The translations under genes were made by a program, and so were the position numbers. The notes below the pieces were generated by a model. The model saw only the letters and a program-made list of their open reading frames with translations. It had not been told where the DNA came from and did no database searches. This document shows, piece by piece, positions 11,956 to 24,299 of a DNA stretch of 64,000 bases. Position 1 is the first letter of the stretch. The number at the start of each line of letters is the position of its first letter. Source of the DNA: Liolophura sinensis (lineage: Eukaryota; Mollusca; Polyplacophora; Chitonida; Chitonidae); contig NC_088300.1 in assembly GCF_032854445.1 (NCBI RefSeq), positions 51,742,984-51,806,983 on the forward strand, in the 5' to 3' direction.

Positions 11956-13240
11956 CTCGGGATGAACAATGTGTGTGTATAATGTAAAACAGTATAAACT
12001 GATCGTTCAGAATAAAATATCTGATCTGCATGTAAAAGAAAAACATGCAGTTAAGTCAAATACAGTAAGTGTAACAGTTTGTAACAACTCATGCAGTACT
12101 GAACAAATTATTAACACATACCAACATGAGCATACTATTGATTCAATTATTAATTTTGACTTTAATACATTTTGACTGTAACAACTTCACTGGCCAAAAA
12201 ATAAAAGAATGAGAATTGCTATGCAAAAACCTAAGAATGGCTAGTATTGCAGTCAGAATGTGTCTTGTGACTTTTCTAAAAATGTCAAGCAATTTAGCAT
12301 TTTATTCCTCTATATCCATGAATACAAAACTAGCTATATGTCCATAGCTATATGGTGAAGAAATGTTATTCTGAACTAAAAAATAAAATAATTACAATTT
12401 AATGTCAGTGATTTTATTTGAAAATCTTTTTGCAATCTGAAAATTTAAGATTAATCACAATGTAAATGTTTAAATCCATTCTAAATGTACTCAGTATGAA
12501 GTGGCTGGCTAACTCCATATGGTCGCTCAATGAATTGTGGCGCAATTTCCGACGCGGAACTTTTCGTGAGATATTGAGACTACATGTTCAGCTAATGTTA
12601 TAAAGCAATATTATAAATATTGCACTGAAGGTTATTTCATATCGATAAAAGAGCTTTTTCATAACCTGTGATATGAAATTATATGACCGCATTAGGTGCA
12701 AGTTTATTTCCCCTGACAGTTTACAAGTGTGCAAGATCTGTTTATTTGAAAGTTTTAAAAGACCACATTGTCAACAAAGGAGAGCTCCTTCGGGGTAATT
12801 ATACTGAATAATAAATAAACTTTAATAATACTAGCTATATTTCTTTCCATATCAATTTTGATATCAAACTCAGTGTTATTGCGTGTGATAAAGAGTGTGC
12901 CCTGGGCCATCTCCGTCGATATAATCGTTTTATATTTAAGAGCATCTATTCGCCAAGAATATTAAGTTGATAGTTATTTAGATGTATACATAAGTTTTTT
13001 AAAGTACAGGATTCACACTTCAATTGTGCAGTGTACATAGGTAAACCACACATACATTATTGTTTTCAATGAACAAACAAACAGGTAGTTGTTTGCTTTC
13101 AAGCAAAAGTTTAAGAAATTTGTTCTATGCGTTTCAAATATCTGTCACAGTATACTCTTGTGGCTGTTTCTGCATTCAAAAGTTCACTGAAGACCATTTG
13201 CTCTCACGCACCAGTATGATGTTCATACATGTATCTATAC
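11956..13240. other. Unannotated AT-rich DNA
   Basis: No recognisable gene or repeat. A short near-palindrome AGCAATATTATAAATATTGC lies near 12604. Confidence 0.55.
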
Positions 13241-13365
13241 GCCAAATGAAGGAAGGTTTGTGAGTAAGTTGCCAAAGGTCCTCAGTTTTCCTCCACAAAT
13301 AAAATTGACATGCCATATGGTATAACTGTAAAATTCTTGAGTATGGCGTTAAATAATATTTAAAA
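13241..13365 (+). repeat. SINE family A, degraded
   Basis: The core AAATTCTTGAGTATGGCGTT followed by AAATAATATTTAAA marks the 3' end. The body (CTCAGTTTTCCTCCACAAAT) is only weakly similar. Confidence 0.55.
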
Positions 13366-13840
13366 AAAGGAAAAAAATGGACTTATTTATAAATCTATAT
13401 ATTATTTGTTTCATTATAATGTACAACTTTCGTGCATGATTTGCACTTTATATTGGGTTTGTCGAAAGAGACATCCACGGTTGATATGAGACAAAGGAAT
13501 TTACTCACTTGGCGACTCTCCAGCTGGTTTACAAAGAACATAAAATGTGTTTTCAGTGACGTTGCTTTCTAGATTCTGCTGCTTTCATTGTACTGGCGGC
13601 CTTGGTGACAACAACAAGTGTTGATTCGCTTTGTGGTCTTGAACAAGAATCGCTGGTGATCACTTACCGTCCACCACCAACAGATGTCGCACTTGCTTAC
13701 ACCGAGTAGTATATGGTTTCCTCTACCTATGTAAATACAACAATCAAATAAAAAGGAAGATTATTTATTTCAGTATGTGTAGTTTGCTTCATACGTGCTG
13801 ATCTAGAGGCATCTAATAGAACATGAACATCATTCACGGT
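13366..13840. other. Unannotated DNA
   Basis: Nothing recognised. Confidence 0.55.
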
Positions 13841-13946
13841 GTGCACATGCTGGCTTCCTCTCTGGTCGTACGTGGGAAGGCCTGCCAGCAGTCTGCGGAT
13901 GGTCGTGGGTTTCAACCAAGACTTCAATCAAATAAATAAATAAATA
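13841..13946 (+). repeat. SINE family A, internally deleted
   Basis: CTGGCTTCCTCTCTGGTCGT and GTGGGAAGGCCTGCCAGCAG are body sequence. The copy jumps to the tail ATCAAATAAATAAATAAATA without the usual core, so about 80 bases are missing. Confidence 0.75.
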
Positions 13947-13976
13947 GTCTATAGCGTGCCATATTTATACCACAAT

Positions 13977-14070
13977 TCTTATTTATACTCGAGAATATTT
14001 CATTTATACGACGGCAGCCAGCGTTATAGTGAAAGGAAAGAGGACAGAGCCCGGGAGCCTATAGGTCTAC
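13977..14070 (-). repeat. SINE family A, 3' part
   Basis: Contains TTTCATTTATACGACGGCAG and AGAGCCCGGGAGCC in + orientation. It faces the preceding copy tail to tail. Confidence 0.75.
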
Positions 14071-14149
14071 CCTTATTCCTGTATATAGCCAAAACGACAA
14101 TTATTCACTTTCTGTTAGGTAAACACACAGTTTTGTGAACCCTTGGGAA

Positions 14150-14440
14150 AAATGACCTCGTGACCATGATAGTGTGATATCTGGCAAATGGTCACACGTA
14201 AACGTGACTCGTGTCAATTTAGCTCAGTTAGAGGTTTACGCTAACTGTTTATGTAAATCTTTAAAAAGATGCAAATTACACCTAGCTCCATACCTCAAGC
14301 AGAATTAGGTAATAAAAAACCCGCAGTGATGTTAATTGCAGTTGATTAGACGTCACTGGTCTTGAAATACTCAAAAAGCTGTCTCGTCATCACATTTAAC
14401 ATACAATAACATACGAAGATCCAAGGCAAAACAAGCAAGT
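14150..14440 (+). repeat. SINE-like family C, 3' two thirds
   Basis: ATCTGGCAAATGGTCACACG, TTAGCTCAGTTAGAGGTTTA, CAGAATTAGGTAATAAA and GACGTCACTGGTCTTGAAAT, then CATCACATTTAAC, follow the order of the 11.5-kb copy. Confidence 0.78.
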
Positions 14441-15169
14441 AATGAAATTGATTACCTTGCTAGCCGCTTACCCGAAAACAGCAGGGTCGAATCTAGTCTA
14501 ATCGACGTGGATTCGAACATGTTAGTGGTTTGTTGTGTGTGGCTGTGACGTTATTGTTTCTTGTGGACACAAAAGTCAGCCGTATCATTTAGACAATACA
14601 TGCATGTTGTCCTCGGATCAGACTGTGCGTCAAGAAACTGGGGCTATTGTTTATGTGAATCTGCTGATATTCCTCAGGATCTGTCAGAAAACATCCGGAT
14701 CTGTCAAAACACCCGGATCTGTCAAAACACCTGAATCTGTCAGCCAATCCACAAAAAATCTATAATAAACTGTTGGTATGTTCGTTTTGGTGTAATATGA
14801 ATTTTCAATATAATATTGGTCATAGATGGTGACAGTGTCTACTTGAGTAGCACGCCTACCCCATGTAATGTTGTCATATTTATATTGCGTGCTGCCTAAC
14901 TTTAATACGATGACGAAGATCATGATGACCTATCCAATCATGGACAAATAGTTATCCTGTTCTAACTCACACAAGTACATGCATTACACACATTGAGGCG
15001 CATGTGTGGCGAGAATCGGGTTTGATCTGTTCCCCGGAACTCATGCTTATTCAAGAAGGATGCTGTAAATGCAGTGAGGCGAAATCAACCATTATGTATC
15101 TTCTAGAGAAGACATCTCTGGATCGTAATCAAACATATAATATTGTCCCTAACAGTATGAAAGACTACA
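14441..15169. other. Unannotated DNA holding the 18-bp tandem repeat
   Basis: Part of 15000-15169 may be the unaligned 5' region of the family C copy that follows, but I could not show this. Confidence 0.45.
14677..14743. repeat. 18-bp tandem repeat, about 3.5 copies
   Basis: The unit is GGATCTGTCAAAACACCC. The first copy is two bases longer (GGATCTGTCAGAAAACATCC) and the last is partial (GAATCTGTCAG). The minus-strand frame over it reads a repeated six-residue GVLTDP-like pattern and is probably incidental. Confidence 0.85.
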
Positions 15170-15350
15170 ACGTACAGAATAAAACGAGAGCCTCTGTGAC
15201 AGTCTATAGCTGGCAAATAGTCACACGTCACTAGTGAAATCTGACCTCTTGCAAATTTAGCTTAGTTAGGATTCATGTAAATGTTTTAATGGTAGCAACT
15301 TATACAGCTCTAGCTGCAAGGCTTAGAATTAAAGCAGTTGAAAGAGAACC
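15170..15350 (+). repeat. SINE-like family C, fragment
   Basis: AGCTGGCAAATAGTCACACG, TTAGCTTAGTTAGGATTCAT and GGTAGCAACTTATACAGCTC correspond to the central part of family C. Confidence 0.72.
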
Positions 15351-16290
15351 ATCTAAATAGTTTCTACTAACTACTTTCTACTAAACGCATGCGGAAAATT
15401 TGTCCAAGATGGCCCTCAAAACCGCACGTGCTTAAGTCTAGAGATATACCATGATGTGGATAGGATGGAGTAATAGATGCAGGATGCTGCACTGTGGTCA
15501 AAATTTCTTTTGCAAGTTTCTGGCGAGGTGGGGGAGTTTTCATCCGTTTGTTTTTCTTTATTAAAAACCTATGTCGTGGACAAATACAGTTTTCAAATTA
15601 TGGAAACGAATTAGGTATGATTATTACTGCCTATGCCTACCAATTTATCCTTTAGTGTTGTTTGTAATGTTTCATCTTTGCCGTATTTAATCAAAATGGC
15701 AACAATTTTGTCCTTGTAAGAAAAGCGGTAACAGTTACTCCACATAAACTTTTACGTAGTCTAAGCGGGTAAACAAGTCGATTAACGGTAGACACAGGGT
15801 GCGGTCACACTGTTAGCAGAGTAGGGTAATCACTGGCACTAGAGAGCTGTCAGAAAGTTACAGCCCCAGCGGGCCGCATCTCCGGCCGGCCAGGAATTGC
15901 CAAGTCTCGAACCGGGTCCCAGGATGCATCTCGTTCCTGATGATTTATATAGTGATAGGCCTAACAACGTTCCGACAAACATGATATTCCGCTTTATGAA
16001 CTGGCTGGAGTCCGTCAGCTCGGGGATGTAGGCAAAAATGTCAGCTGATCCCCCGACACAAATCAAATAGAGGTGGTCGTGCGAAATGTAGATGAAGAAA
16101 TGAACCTCCAAAATGACCATCATGCATTTTTAATACGGTCTGGATAGCGTCTTCCTCTTCAGGGCGAAACCTGCTGAGGTCAGCTGTTCACTTCTCGTCT
16201 CTCTGTCATTCTGCTAACAGTCGCGCATAATTTTATTTACTGGCATACGATTAGCATGTATCTGGTACATAGTATTTAGGAACGACCACA
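15351..16290. other. Unannotated DNA
   Basis: The block 15790-16130 is less AT-rich and carries a 94-codon minus frame without recognised domain. CCCGGTTCGAGACTTGG on the minus strand fits a pol III B box, but no A box was found. Confidence 0.45.
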
Positions 16291-16572
16291 TCCTCATTGT
16301 CTCGAGTACCTGTTTGTCTTGGGGTAAAAATAAAAATCTTCATTATCTCAAGTACCTGCTTGTCGTATAGTAAAAATAAAAATCTTCATTATCTCAAGTA
16401 CCTGTTTGTCTTGGGGTAAAAATAAAAATCTTCATTATCTCAAGTACCTGTTTGTCTTGGGGTAAAAATAATAATCTTCATTATCTCAAGTACCTGCTTG
16501 TCTTATATTAAAAATTATAATCTTCATTATGCCAAATAGGCGTTTGTCAGACTAAACTATAATAATCTTCAT
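16291..16572. repeat. 46-bp minisatellite, about 6 copies
   Basis: The unit reads approximately TCTTCATTATCTCAAGTACC, TGTTTGTCTTGGGG, TAAAAATAAAAA. The middle copies are nearly identical. The last two degrade (CTTATATTAAAAATTATAA, then a copy with GCCAAATAGG), as expected at the edge of an array. Confidence 0.92.
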
Positions 16573-18839
16573 CGCAAAGGCAAGAATTATTATAAGGATG
16601 TCTTTTATGGTGTAAAGTACATTAATATTTTGATAAATTGCTAGCAGACATTTCCATTTCGCGTCGTTTGTATAAGAATTTTAAATATTAAATGCTCGTA
16701 ATAATGTTTAAGGGCTACACTGAAAGTCTTCAACCCTCCAATGGCCTATACTCGATATAATGAAGCATAAGTATATTGTTTGCAAGGTATATGGTTTTCC
16801 CCAAGATTCAATACCATTCATCATGGCATAAGTGATATGTTTGGTAAAAATAAGTAAAACTATTGGGTATACAAAGGGTGTAGTTGAGGTGCATAATTGT
16901 AAATGTGGAAATAATATATCATACATAGGATTATCTTTCATTGAAATTTTTCCATATAATTATTATACTGATACATGAGTTCACATCAAATATGTATGTT
17001 CAGGTATTAAAAAGCTTTAATTAGTGGTTTTAAAATTTATAAATCTAATGGAATAACCTATACGTTTATTCATTTAAGGTTGGTGTTGGTATAAAACTCT
17101 CTCATGCTTTTATTTATTTGCTAATCGAACTAGCATTCAATGCTGAAAATTTGTCTTCAGATAATTACGGTCTGTCCGCTTGTAAGCCCTCTACATAGCC
17201 ACAAAACTGGATTCCAGGCTGAGACATCAGAAGGACTAACAGCGTTTTTTCCTGGGATGATGTTTCAGAGAACTATAAGCCACAAACTAACATTAACACA
17301 TACGGTCACATACACATCAGTTAAACTGAATTACATAACTTCTACAACCCTAACTATGTCAACACCTAAATATTTTTCTATGTTCTTCCTATATAGTTCA
17401 TTGGCTCCATATTTTATGTACCGGTATGTACATTTGTTTTCTTACAACCAATGACCGTTACATGAAGTCTATAGGGATTTAACGGTAATTCCAATGACCG
17501 CACGCTTAATGTTTACTTGTTAGCGTCGCTCCACTATGATCCTCACATATGATGCTTAGTTTATTGTTTTGCAACTTGGGTTCTTACTAAGAGCAAAAAA
17601 CCAATTTTAAACAACGCATTGACTGTTTTATTTGTTATAACAAAACGCCGGGCTTTTCATTGCTGTGTTTGTTGTTCAAGATTGCTGCGGTTATTCTGGC
17701 AACGACAACAATTCCTGACCATCTCCGAACCCTTATTGTTACGCAATCTGACAATAAATAAAGTTGATCCCGATGTATTATCTGGAGTATAGAGATAGGC
17801 CGAATGTCAAGCGGCGGTAGTTGCGGGGAATTTGCTGACACGTGGATGGTTTCCGGACTGTGGCACGGTAGACCGGAAGCCTAAGGTTCAGAACCAGGTG
17901 TCTTCGGTTGGCTTTATCGTTTCAAATTGACTGGCAACGGCGGAATTGTATTTCATGAAGACCAGTAAACTACCGGGCATGTGGGTCATTGTTAGCTCAG
18001 ATACTGTCTTTATGAGCCAGTCATCCGCCAAATTATATCACTGTCTGAGCTTACAGTGTGGGCAAAGTTTTAAGTGTGGCCAATTAATTAGATTGCAAAG
18101 TTTGCACAAAGAGATAAAGGCTATATACAAGTTCTGTGTACTAAAATTTCAGTCTTGTGTGGACGAAACCAAGCTGTTGCCAGGGTAGAAGTAGGAATTA
18201 GAAGAGACAGTCTTACACCTGCGCCCAGATAACTACTTTGAAACCCTTGTTCATATAAAGGGAGCTATTTAGGCACTGAAATCTTAATTTGCTATAATAT
18301 TCTCTAAACTACAGCATACAATGGATATGATATCACAGTCTAAACTAACGTAAGTGTCAAAATGTATGGACATTGTTAAGGCCTATTGTCTCGAAAGGAT
18401 TAGGTACACTATATATGGTAGTATAACCTTCTAAATCTTCATGCGCGTAAAATATGCAAAGCAATATTTTTTTGTCCATAATAAACCACAATTTGTGATG
18501 TTTTTTGTATATCTTACGTGTCTGTATAAGAAATCTTTATACCAAAATTAATATTTCATTTCAGAAATGCGTCCACAATAATGATTTTGTGTAAATCACA
18601 ATCAAAATATCTGACTAGCTATTATTACACACATTGCTAAATGTGTTGACAATTTCATGATAACGGGTATTTAAAGTATTAATCTTTTGTGCCAGTCTGA
18701 AATGTTAAAGCGTTGAATGCAGTTTGAATTTAACTATTTCCAGTAATTGCGTGCAGACGTTTACATCTTAATTCTGTACAACTTTGATGCATGCTCGCTC
18801 TCAAAACACTGTTCTTGTAGCTCATTAACTTTTTCACCG
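16573..18839. other. Unannotated AT-rich DNA
   Basis: Frames at 17140-17454 (104 codons) and 17946-18188 are unrecognised. No repeat family seen. Confidence 0.5.
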
Positions 18840-19300
18840 CCTGGCGGAAAAGTCATCGCCGTTTGCCGCTAAGCCAGGTGTAACAGTATACCAAAACTAT
18901 CCTCCTGAGACAGGAGAGCTCTTTTCAACTTCCGCCCGCACAGTGTGTGGAGAATTGGATGCGTTCTTCGTGGTAAGCGATCCGTATGTACAATTAGGAA
19001 GGACCTTTGTAGTTCGAGCCTTATACTACTGGCCAGGTATCCCACCGAAGATGTTTCGTCTGCGAAAATTCCTAAGGGGGGTGATGGGAGCTTCTTTGGA
19101 GGCCCATGAACAGCATTACGAAATTTTGCCACTTTTTTCAGTTCAAATAGACTCTTTTTGGATCACAGTTTTGACGCCTGTTTTAAAGAATTCCTATAAA
19201 GACATGGGAAGTGAATCAGTACAAAAAGCCAAAGGATTTATTCGTGGAAGATATTGTTGGAATTTCGATGGAAAAAGAATTGATTATTCCCTTTGACTCT
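18840..19300 (+). other. Island with unrecognised 117-codon frame
   Basis: The frame at 18943-19296 starts MCGELDAFFVVSDPYV and includes LGRTFVVRALYYWPGIP, and it is less biased toward AT-rich codons than most frames here. I recognise no domain. No splice sites or upstream promoter could be assigned. An 87-codon frame covers the opposite strand. It could be a lone exon, a fragment of a mobile element or chance. Confidence 0.2.
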
Positions 19301-21194
19301 AGTCATCTCTTTCTTAGATTTTTAAACATCAAACCTTTCAAAGAGAGCAATAAATATGCGCTAAACATTTGTTACCATTCCTGACGGGTGTAAAATAATG
19401 CTTTTTCATGTATGTTGTTTTATCAATATTAGCCATCAGTATCAAGATCAATTTTCCATCCATGCACTCATATAAACTTGAACCTCAGAGCTTTTAATTA
19501 GCATACTGTATTTTTTAACATCATCTATATTAATATCAAATTATTCCGTAAAAGTATATGTAAACAATATTACATGTTAACCAGTGCACTTTGGAAATAT
19601 CAATACAGATGATTTGGTAATATGCTAAGGTTTATACCACATGTCACATACAAGACCAACGAGTAGTAAAGATGATTTATGAAAAACTGCGAGTATTGTA
19701 TCTCAACCATTGTGATTAAATATATAAGTGCCTAAGAAACCATAATACTATTGTATGATTGATGTCTAAAACATGTACACAACCGAAATTAGAATACTTT
19801 AATTCTATATAAAATATTTTTACTGAGAAGTTTTGTGCTAGAGAGTGCTTGTGTACAAAGTTAATTTTGAGCATGTGTAACTGGAAAAAATTTCTGTATC
19901 AGGGTACACCTTAGAATAGAAGCGTATGCCCTACACATGAAAATACAGGCTCTCCAGATGATACATCTTATCTGGGCCTATATTTGTACAAAGATTAAAA
20001 CGGTTTCCTCTTTCGCAGACTTATCGACAAGAGTGATAGTTTCAATTTTGACATTGTAAATTATACTTGCTTGGACAGCAGTATACCAAAGGGTCCTGCA
20101 TATGGCGTGTACATATCTCGCCTTGCAGCCTTTGTTAAATCCTGCGTGATGTGTGACGGTGATGTGTGACGATTTTAATCGACATCACAAGTTATTACTG
20201 CAAAAACTAGTGTGTCAAGGAATTCAATCAAACGCCTTCACCCTAAGTTTGTTAAGTTTTACAGGGAGAACTGTTCTCATGTAAGTAAATATGGACAGAG
20301 CGTTCAGAATCCCTGCTTCATGATTGTGTCTAGTTCCGCCTCACCCAGGGCCAGGGGCTAGGGGCGATGTATTCATCGTGTTCAATTAAATCATGTTCGA
20401 TATATGAACAGTTACAATCAAAGCGAACCTCAGATACTAGTACACATTTTGTTGTCGACAACTTCTAGCATAGTACATGGTTTGAATACTGAGTTCACTC
20501 AGTCGCCTAGAACATACCTTGTGTCTTTCCTACATCACTGAAAACTGTTGACTGCTTTACTTTGTATGATTCCGCCCTATTTTCGTGATTTATATCCTTT
20601 CTTTGGTCTTTGGTAATTTGTGTTAAACGTCATTTTTGGTATTGACTTTGCGATTATTGAACCGGAATGTCCTTATTGGTTGACGGCTGGTATACCAATG
20701 TCTGTTTCGACGCATAGATTACACATAGATTACGCATAGATAAAGAGATAAATAAATAAATGATTTAATTACTCGTCTATATTTTTTAAATCAAGTTCCA
20801 AGCTGGTATGGAGATGGAACAACATTGAATTTTTTGGGAATGTTATTTTCTGGTTATATTATGCATAATTCAGTGAGATGTATGTTTTACTTCTGTTTAG
20901 AATATCTGACCGCACAACCATTTATACAGCCAGCATACAACCGAAAAGCTGATGCCGTATCGGGCACCGGAAAGTCCCGTTAGACGCTAAACAATTCTTA
21001 ACCTCCATTATCTGTGAATCTCGTTAGGTGGACGAGGCAAGCAGACAATGTAAATGCTTTGTTTGTAAAGGAATTGCCTTTCGTTATGGGTACGTTATTT
21101 ATACAAGCATACAGACAGGCATGATGCGCTGTTTGCTGTGGAGCATTATATATAAAATCTGAGGAGAGCATCTGCTCCTATGTATGCTCCCCCA
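19301..21194. other. Unannotated AT-rich DNA
   Basis: Contains two small local duplications, GTGATGTGTGACG near 20148 and CATAGATTACACATAGATTACG near 20714 (an 11-bp unit). Otherwise nothing recognised. Confidence 0.5.
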
Positions 21195-21305
21195 GGTAAA
21201 AAGTGTAGATTTTGAAGCTTTTGAATAACAAGGTGATCTGAGTAATTCTAGAGCAGTGACGTCTAATAAATTGCAGTTAACATCATTCTTTTCACCTATT
21301 TATAC
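21195..21305 (-). repeat. SINE-like family C, 3' fragment
   Basis: On the minus strand GATGTTAACTGCAATTTATT, AGACGTCACTGCTCTAGAAT and TACTCAGATCACC match the 3' part of the 14.2-kb copy. Confidence 0.7.
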
Positions 21306-22266
21306 TTGAGTTATATAATGCTATATAGGGGACGTGTTCGTTGTTACTCTTTAAGCGTATACTTAAACAGTTAGAATTTTTCTTTTCCCCAGAAATAAAG
21401 GTATCAGATGTGATCTGATATATATGTGATGGTTCTGTAAATCACATAAACCAGATGTAACATTCGGTGATAATACGAGCCGACCAAAGGTACCAGCCAG
21501 GCACCTGTCTTGCCCACATAAAATTGTCATGTGCTTGGACTCATTGTGCCAGTGTCCTTGCATTTCCCCTACTTTAATTCATTACAAAATAGCCAACTTT
21601 CCATTTGTATGGTTAGGTAAGAGAGCAATATGCACGGCACCATCCATAATATGCATGGATTTGTAAGGAGTGTCGAAAAGCTGAGATTTCTCCGACCGGG
21701 GGACAGTATATACACGAATCACACCTTGAGGCCCACGGGTAGTTGATACTTCCCTTGGGGACAAGAACACAAACAATCTGATCAACGGGGAGGTGTGATT
21801 TTCTGCCGGAACCATACTCCACTCAAGCCGACCCCACGGCAACATTTCGGTTCATTAGCTCCCTTGTCAGGGGAAAACCTCGAGAGGCTTTTTGCCGGGA
21901 AGTTAACCAGTCTTATGTCTATTGGAGGCACCTACTTTACAAGAACACGCCATCTAATTATGTCGAGCCCCGAGTAATCAAAAACTGTTTGATCTCTTGC
22001 TCAGCTCACAAAGTCCTTGCTTTAGATCATGCCATTCGATCACAACGTCAGAGACCGAAGTTGTCTTCAGGCAATTAGGGAGCCCCAACTCAATCTATGT
22101 TGAAGACAAGTTTCTTAGCATATGTAATTACCTATTATCTTTGACCTCAAGCATGTCTTTAGTAATAGCATAAACCAAATAGCCCACCGAGACCACCTTG
22201 TCTTTACACTCAGTTTAATATAAAACTACATGCAGACGCTTTCTACTTCAGTTTTGTTTATGATTG
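21306..22266. other. Unannotated DNA
   Basis: Overlapping short frames at 21582-21845 on the minus strand lie in a less AT-rich block (21690-21900). No domain recognised. Confidence 0.45.
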
Positions 22267-22332
22267 TACCACGTGGTATGGTTCAGTGTACCACGTAGTA
22301 CAGTTCAGTGCACCACGTAGTACGGTTCAGTG
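22267..22332. repeat. 22-bp tandem repeat x3 containing CACGTG
   Basis: There are three units of TACCACGTGGTATGGTTCAGTG. The first unit begins with the perfect 12-bp palindrome TACCACGTGGTA, which contains a CACGTG E-box. In the other two units the box reads CACGTA and the palindrome is lost. Confidence 0.9.
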
Positions 22333-22484
22333 TACAGGAAAGGGAAATTAACATGATGAATTCACATTTATAATCAATCATTAATATCTAACCTATAATG
22401 ACTATTTTGTATTTGATCAGATTAATAATACAATGTGAATTAAATGTTGTCTATAAATATTTTGATCACATCAAATGTTTTGAA

Positions 22485-22625
22485 GGTAACAACTTGCATC
22501 CCCCTACCAACATGACTTAAGCAGAAAAAGGTAATAAAGCTGAAGTGATGTTAATTGTAATTTATTGTCAGAATTTCCCCTAATTCAGAATATCAAGAAA
22601 ACACAGCCATTGTCTCCTGAAGTGC
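22485..22625 (+). repeat. SINE-like family C, 3' fragment
   Basis: GTAACAACTTGCATCCCCCT, AAGCAGAAAAAGGTAATAAA and GTGATGTTAATTGTAATTTA match the 14.2-kb copy. Confidence 0.7.
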
Positions 22626-23639
22626 TTGTTATCTCTATAAATCAACTTTTAATGAGGAATTTTTACAGGCCATGGGAAACGCCATGTTAGGGAAAACGGA
22701 AACACGTCGTGGTGTCACTTGTCCTTAACGCTCATATGGCCAAAAGCAAAGCAGTGTCCGTGTGACGTCAGCGGAAACAGTTGTGCTTTCGGGTTGTATA
22801 AATAACTCGCGTCTGAATGTTTATAAATGATAGCATGTGTGCGCATGTGTGCGCATGTGTGCATTTCTCAGTGTGCGCGAATTTGCTTACATTAAACTGT
22901 GATGTCTCGGATATCCAACATCACAAGAACAAGAAGGTATGCTTTTCAAACTTCATGTGGGACACTTCACTGATGCATATAAACAAGCATTTGCTCCAGT
23001 GTTGTCTTTTAACATCCCCTTTACCTGAGCTAATGCGAAACAACATGCAGTTGTTTGAAATTAATTACTAAAATATAAAACTACACCATGGAGAGAATAA
23101 CTAAGTAGAACAGTGACGACGTGAGACAGAGAGCAAATCGCTACCGGTCATATCCGTGCAACCTCCAGAGTCACTGATACTATTATGATCGTTATGATCG
23201 TTCATATTTGTAAAATCGTTTTGGGGAACAATGAGCTAGGTATATAGTACCCCTCAACTGACAGAGATCAGTGTGTACCCTAACTATCAAACCTCAAAAG
23301 AAAAAAGTAAAAACTGATACACTAATAATTGCACCACACACATTATAACTCATAAATGTTAAAGAAAACTAATATAAAACGACTGAGTGGTTGCTTTTTT
23401 TTGGGGGGGGGGGGATGATTAACGTCGGACTGAAGAAGCTTTCACAGTTCATCGTCATGAGTAGAGGAAACAGGAGTGACCGGATTAATGAACCGGCATT
23501 TGACTTAACTATGGTGGTTTACCACAAAAAATTAATGAACTCAACAAATTAAATGTTTGATTTCATTTGTTTTAGTATATACATAAAATGCTGTAGCACA
23601 TGGAGTTTGGCATACCATCAATTCATAAACAGAAGATGA
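22626..23639. other. Unannotated DNA
   Basis: Holds the short GTGTGCGCAT array and a poly-G run at about 23403. AGAACAGTGACGACGTGAGA near 23107 may be one more remnant of family C. Confidence 0.45.
22836..22864. repeat. Short GTGTGCGCAT tandem repeat
   Basis: About three copies of a 10-bp unit GTGTGCGCAT. Alternating purine-pyrimidine sequence of this kind can adopt Z-DNA. Confidence 0.75.
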
Positions 23640-24070
23640 TAAAAGGGTGGAAGCCAATTAGCAGCGCTTCTGAGCGCTCATTTGCGTCTGAGCAAAACTG
23701 GACAGGTGTCAAAATATTACAGGGTTATTTCGACACGCAGGAAACAGGGAAATTTATTGGTGATAAATATTAAAGGCCGTTTGCCACATTTCCTGGCTTT
23801 GACGGATCGTCCACGCTTCTATTCCATTTGTCCACGTTCCCCGGAAGTATCGAATTTCCGTGTTTTGTAACAATTTTCCTGAAAGCCTAACGGCCGTGTG
23901 AAATGGACGTCTAAATTCTTATATGTCGAGAAAACAAGTGAAACATTTGATGTGGGTAATTCAAAGCTTCCCGGCAGCGGATGCGGCTAATTGAATATTA
24001 AAACAATGAAATTGCCAGTCTCGTTGTCTCATCAAAGCGTCGTTGTGTCTCACGCTACTATCCGTCAACA
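23640..24070. promoter_or_regulatory. Candidate conserved non-coding island
   Basis: More balanced base composition than its flanks and no repeat similarity seen. It includes GAAGCCAATTAGCAGCGC, GGCTAATTGAATATTAAAAC (homeodomain-type ATTA cores) and GGTGATAAATATTAAAGG. No coding frame over 62 codons. The regulatory role is inferred only from composition and motif content. Confidence 0.3.
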
Positions 24071-24299
24071 GCTGAGACCTGGTCTCCTACATCCGACAGG
24101 GTGACTTCCGACAAAACACATTAATTGAGTTCAGACTATCCGAAATAAATATCCAGTGAAATGGTAATGATGATGACGTATGAAAAGCCATGGCCAAATT
24201 TGTTTCTTTTCTTTTTTGACCAACCCACTGCGAATGGGTGTTATATTTTTTTTTATTTTTTGTCTTCCAGAATTGATGGCACGTTTGTGTTCTTTGCCA

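Noticed and set aside
15840-15930. B-box-like GGTTCGAGACT on the minus strand
   Set aside because: No A box at the right distance and no known SINE body follows.
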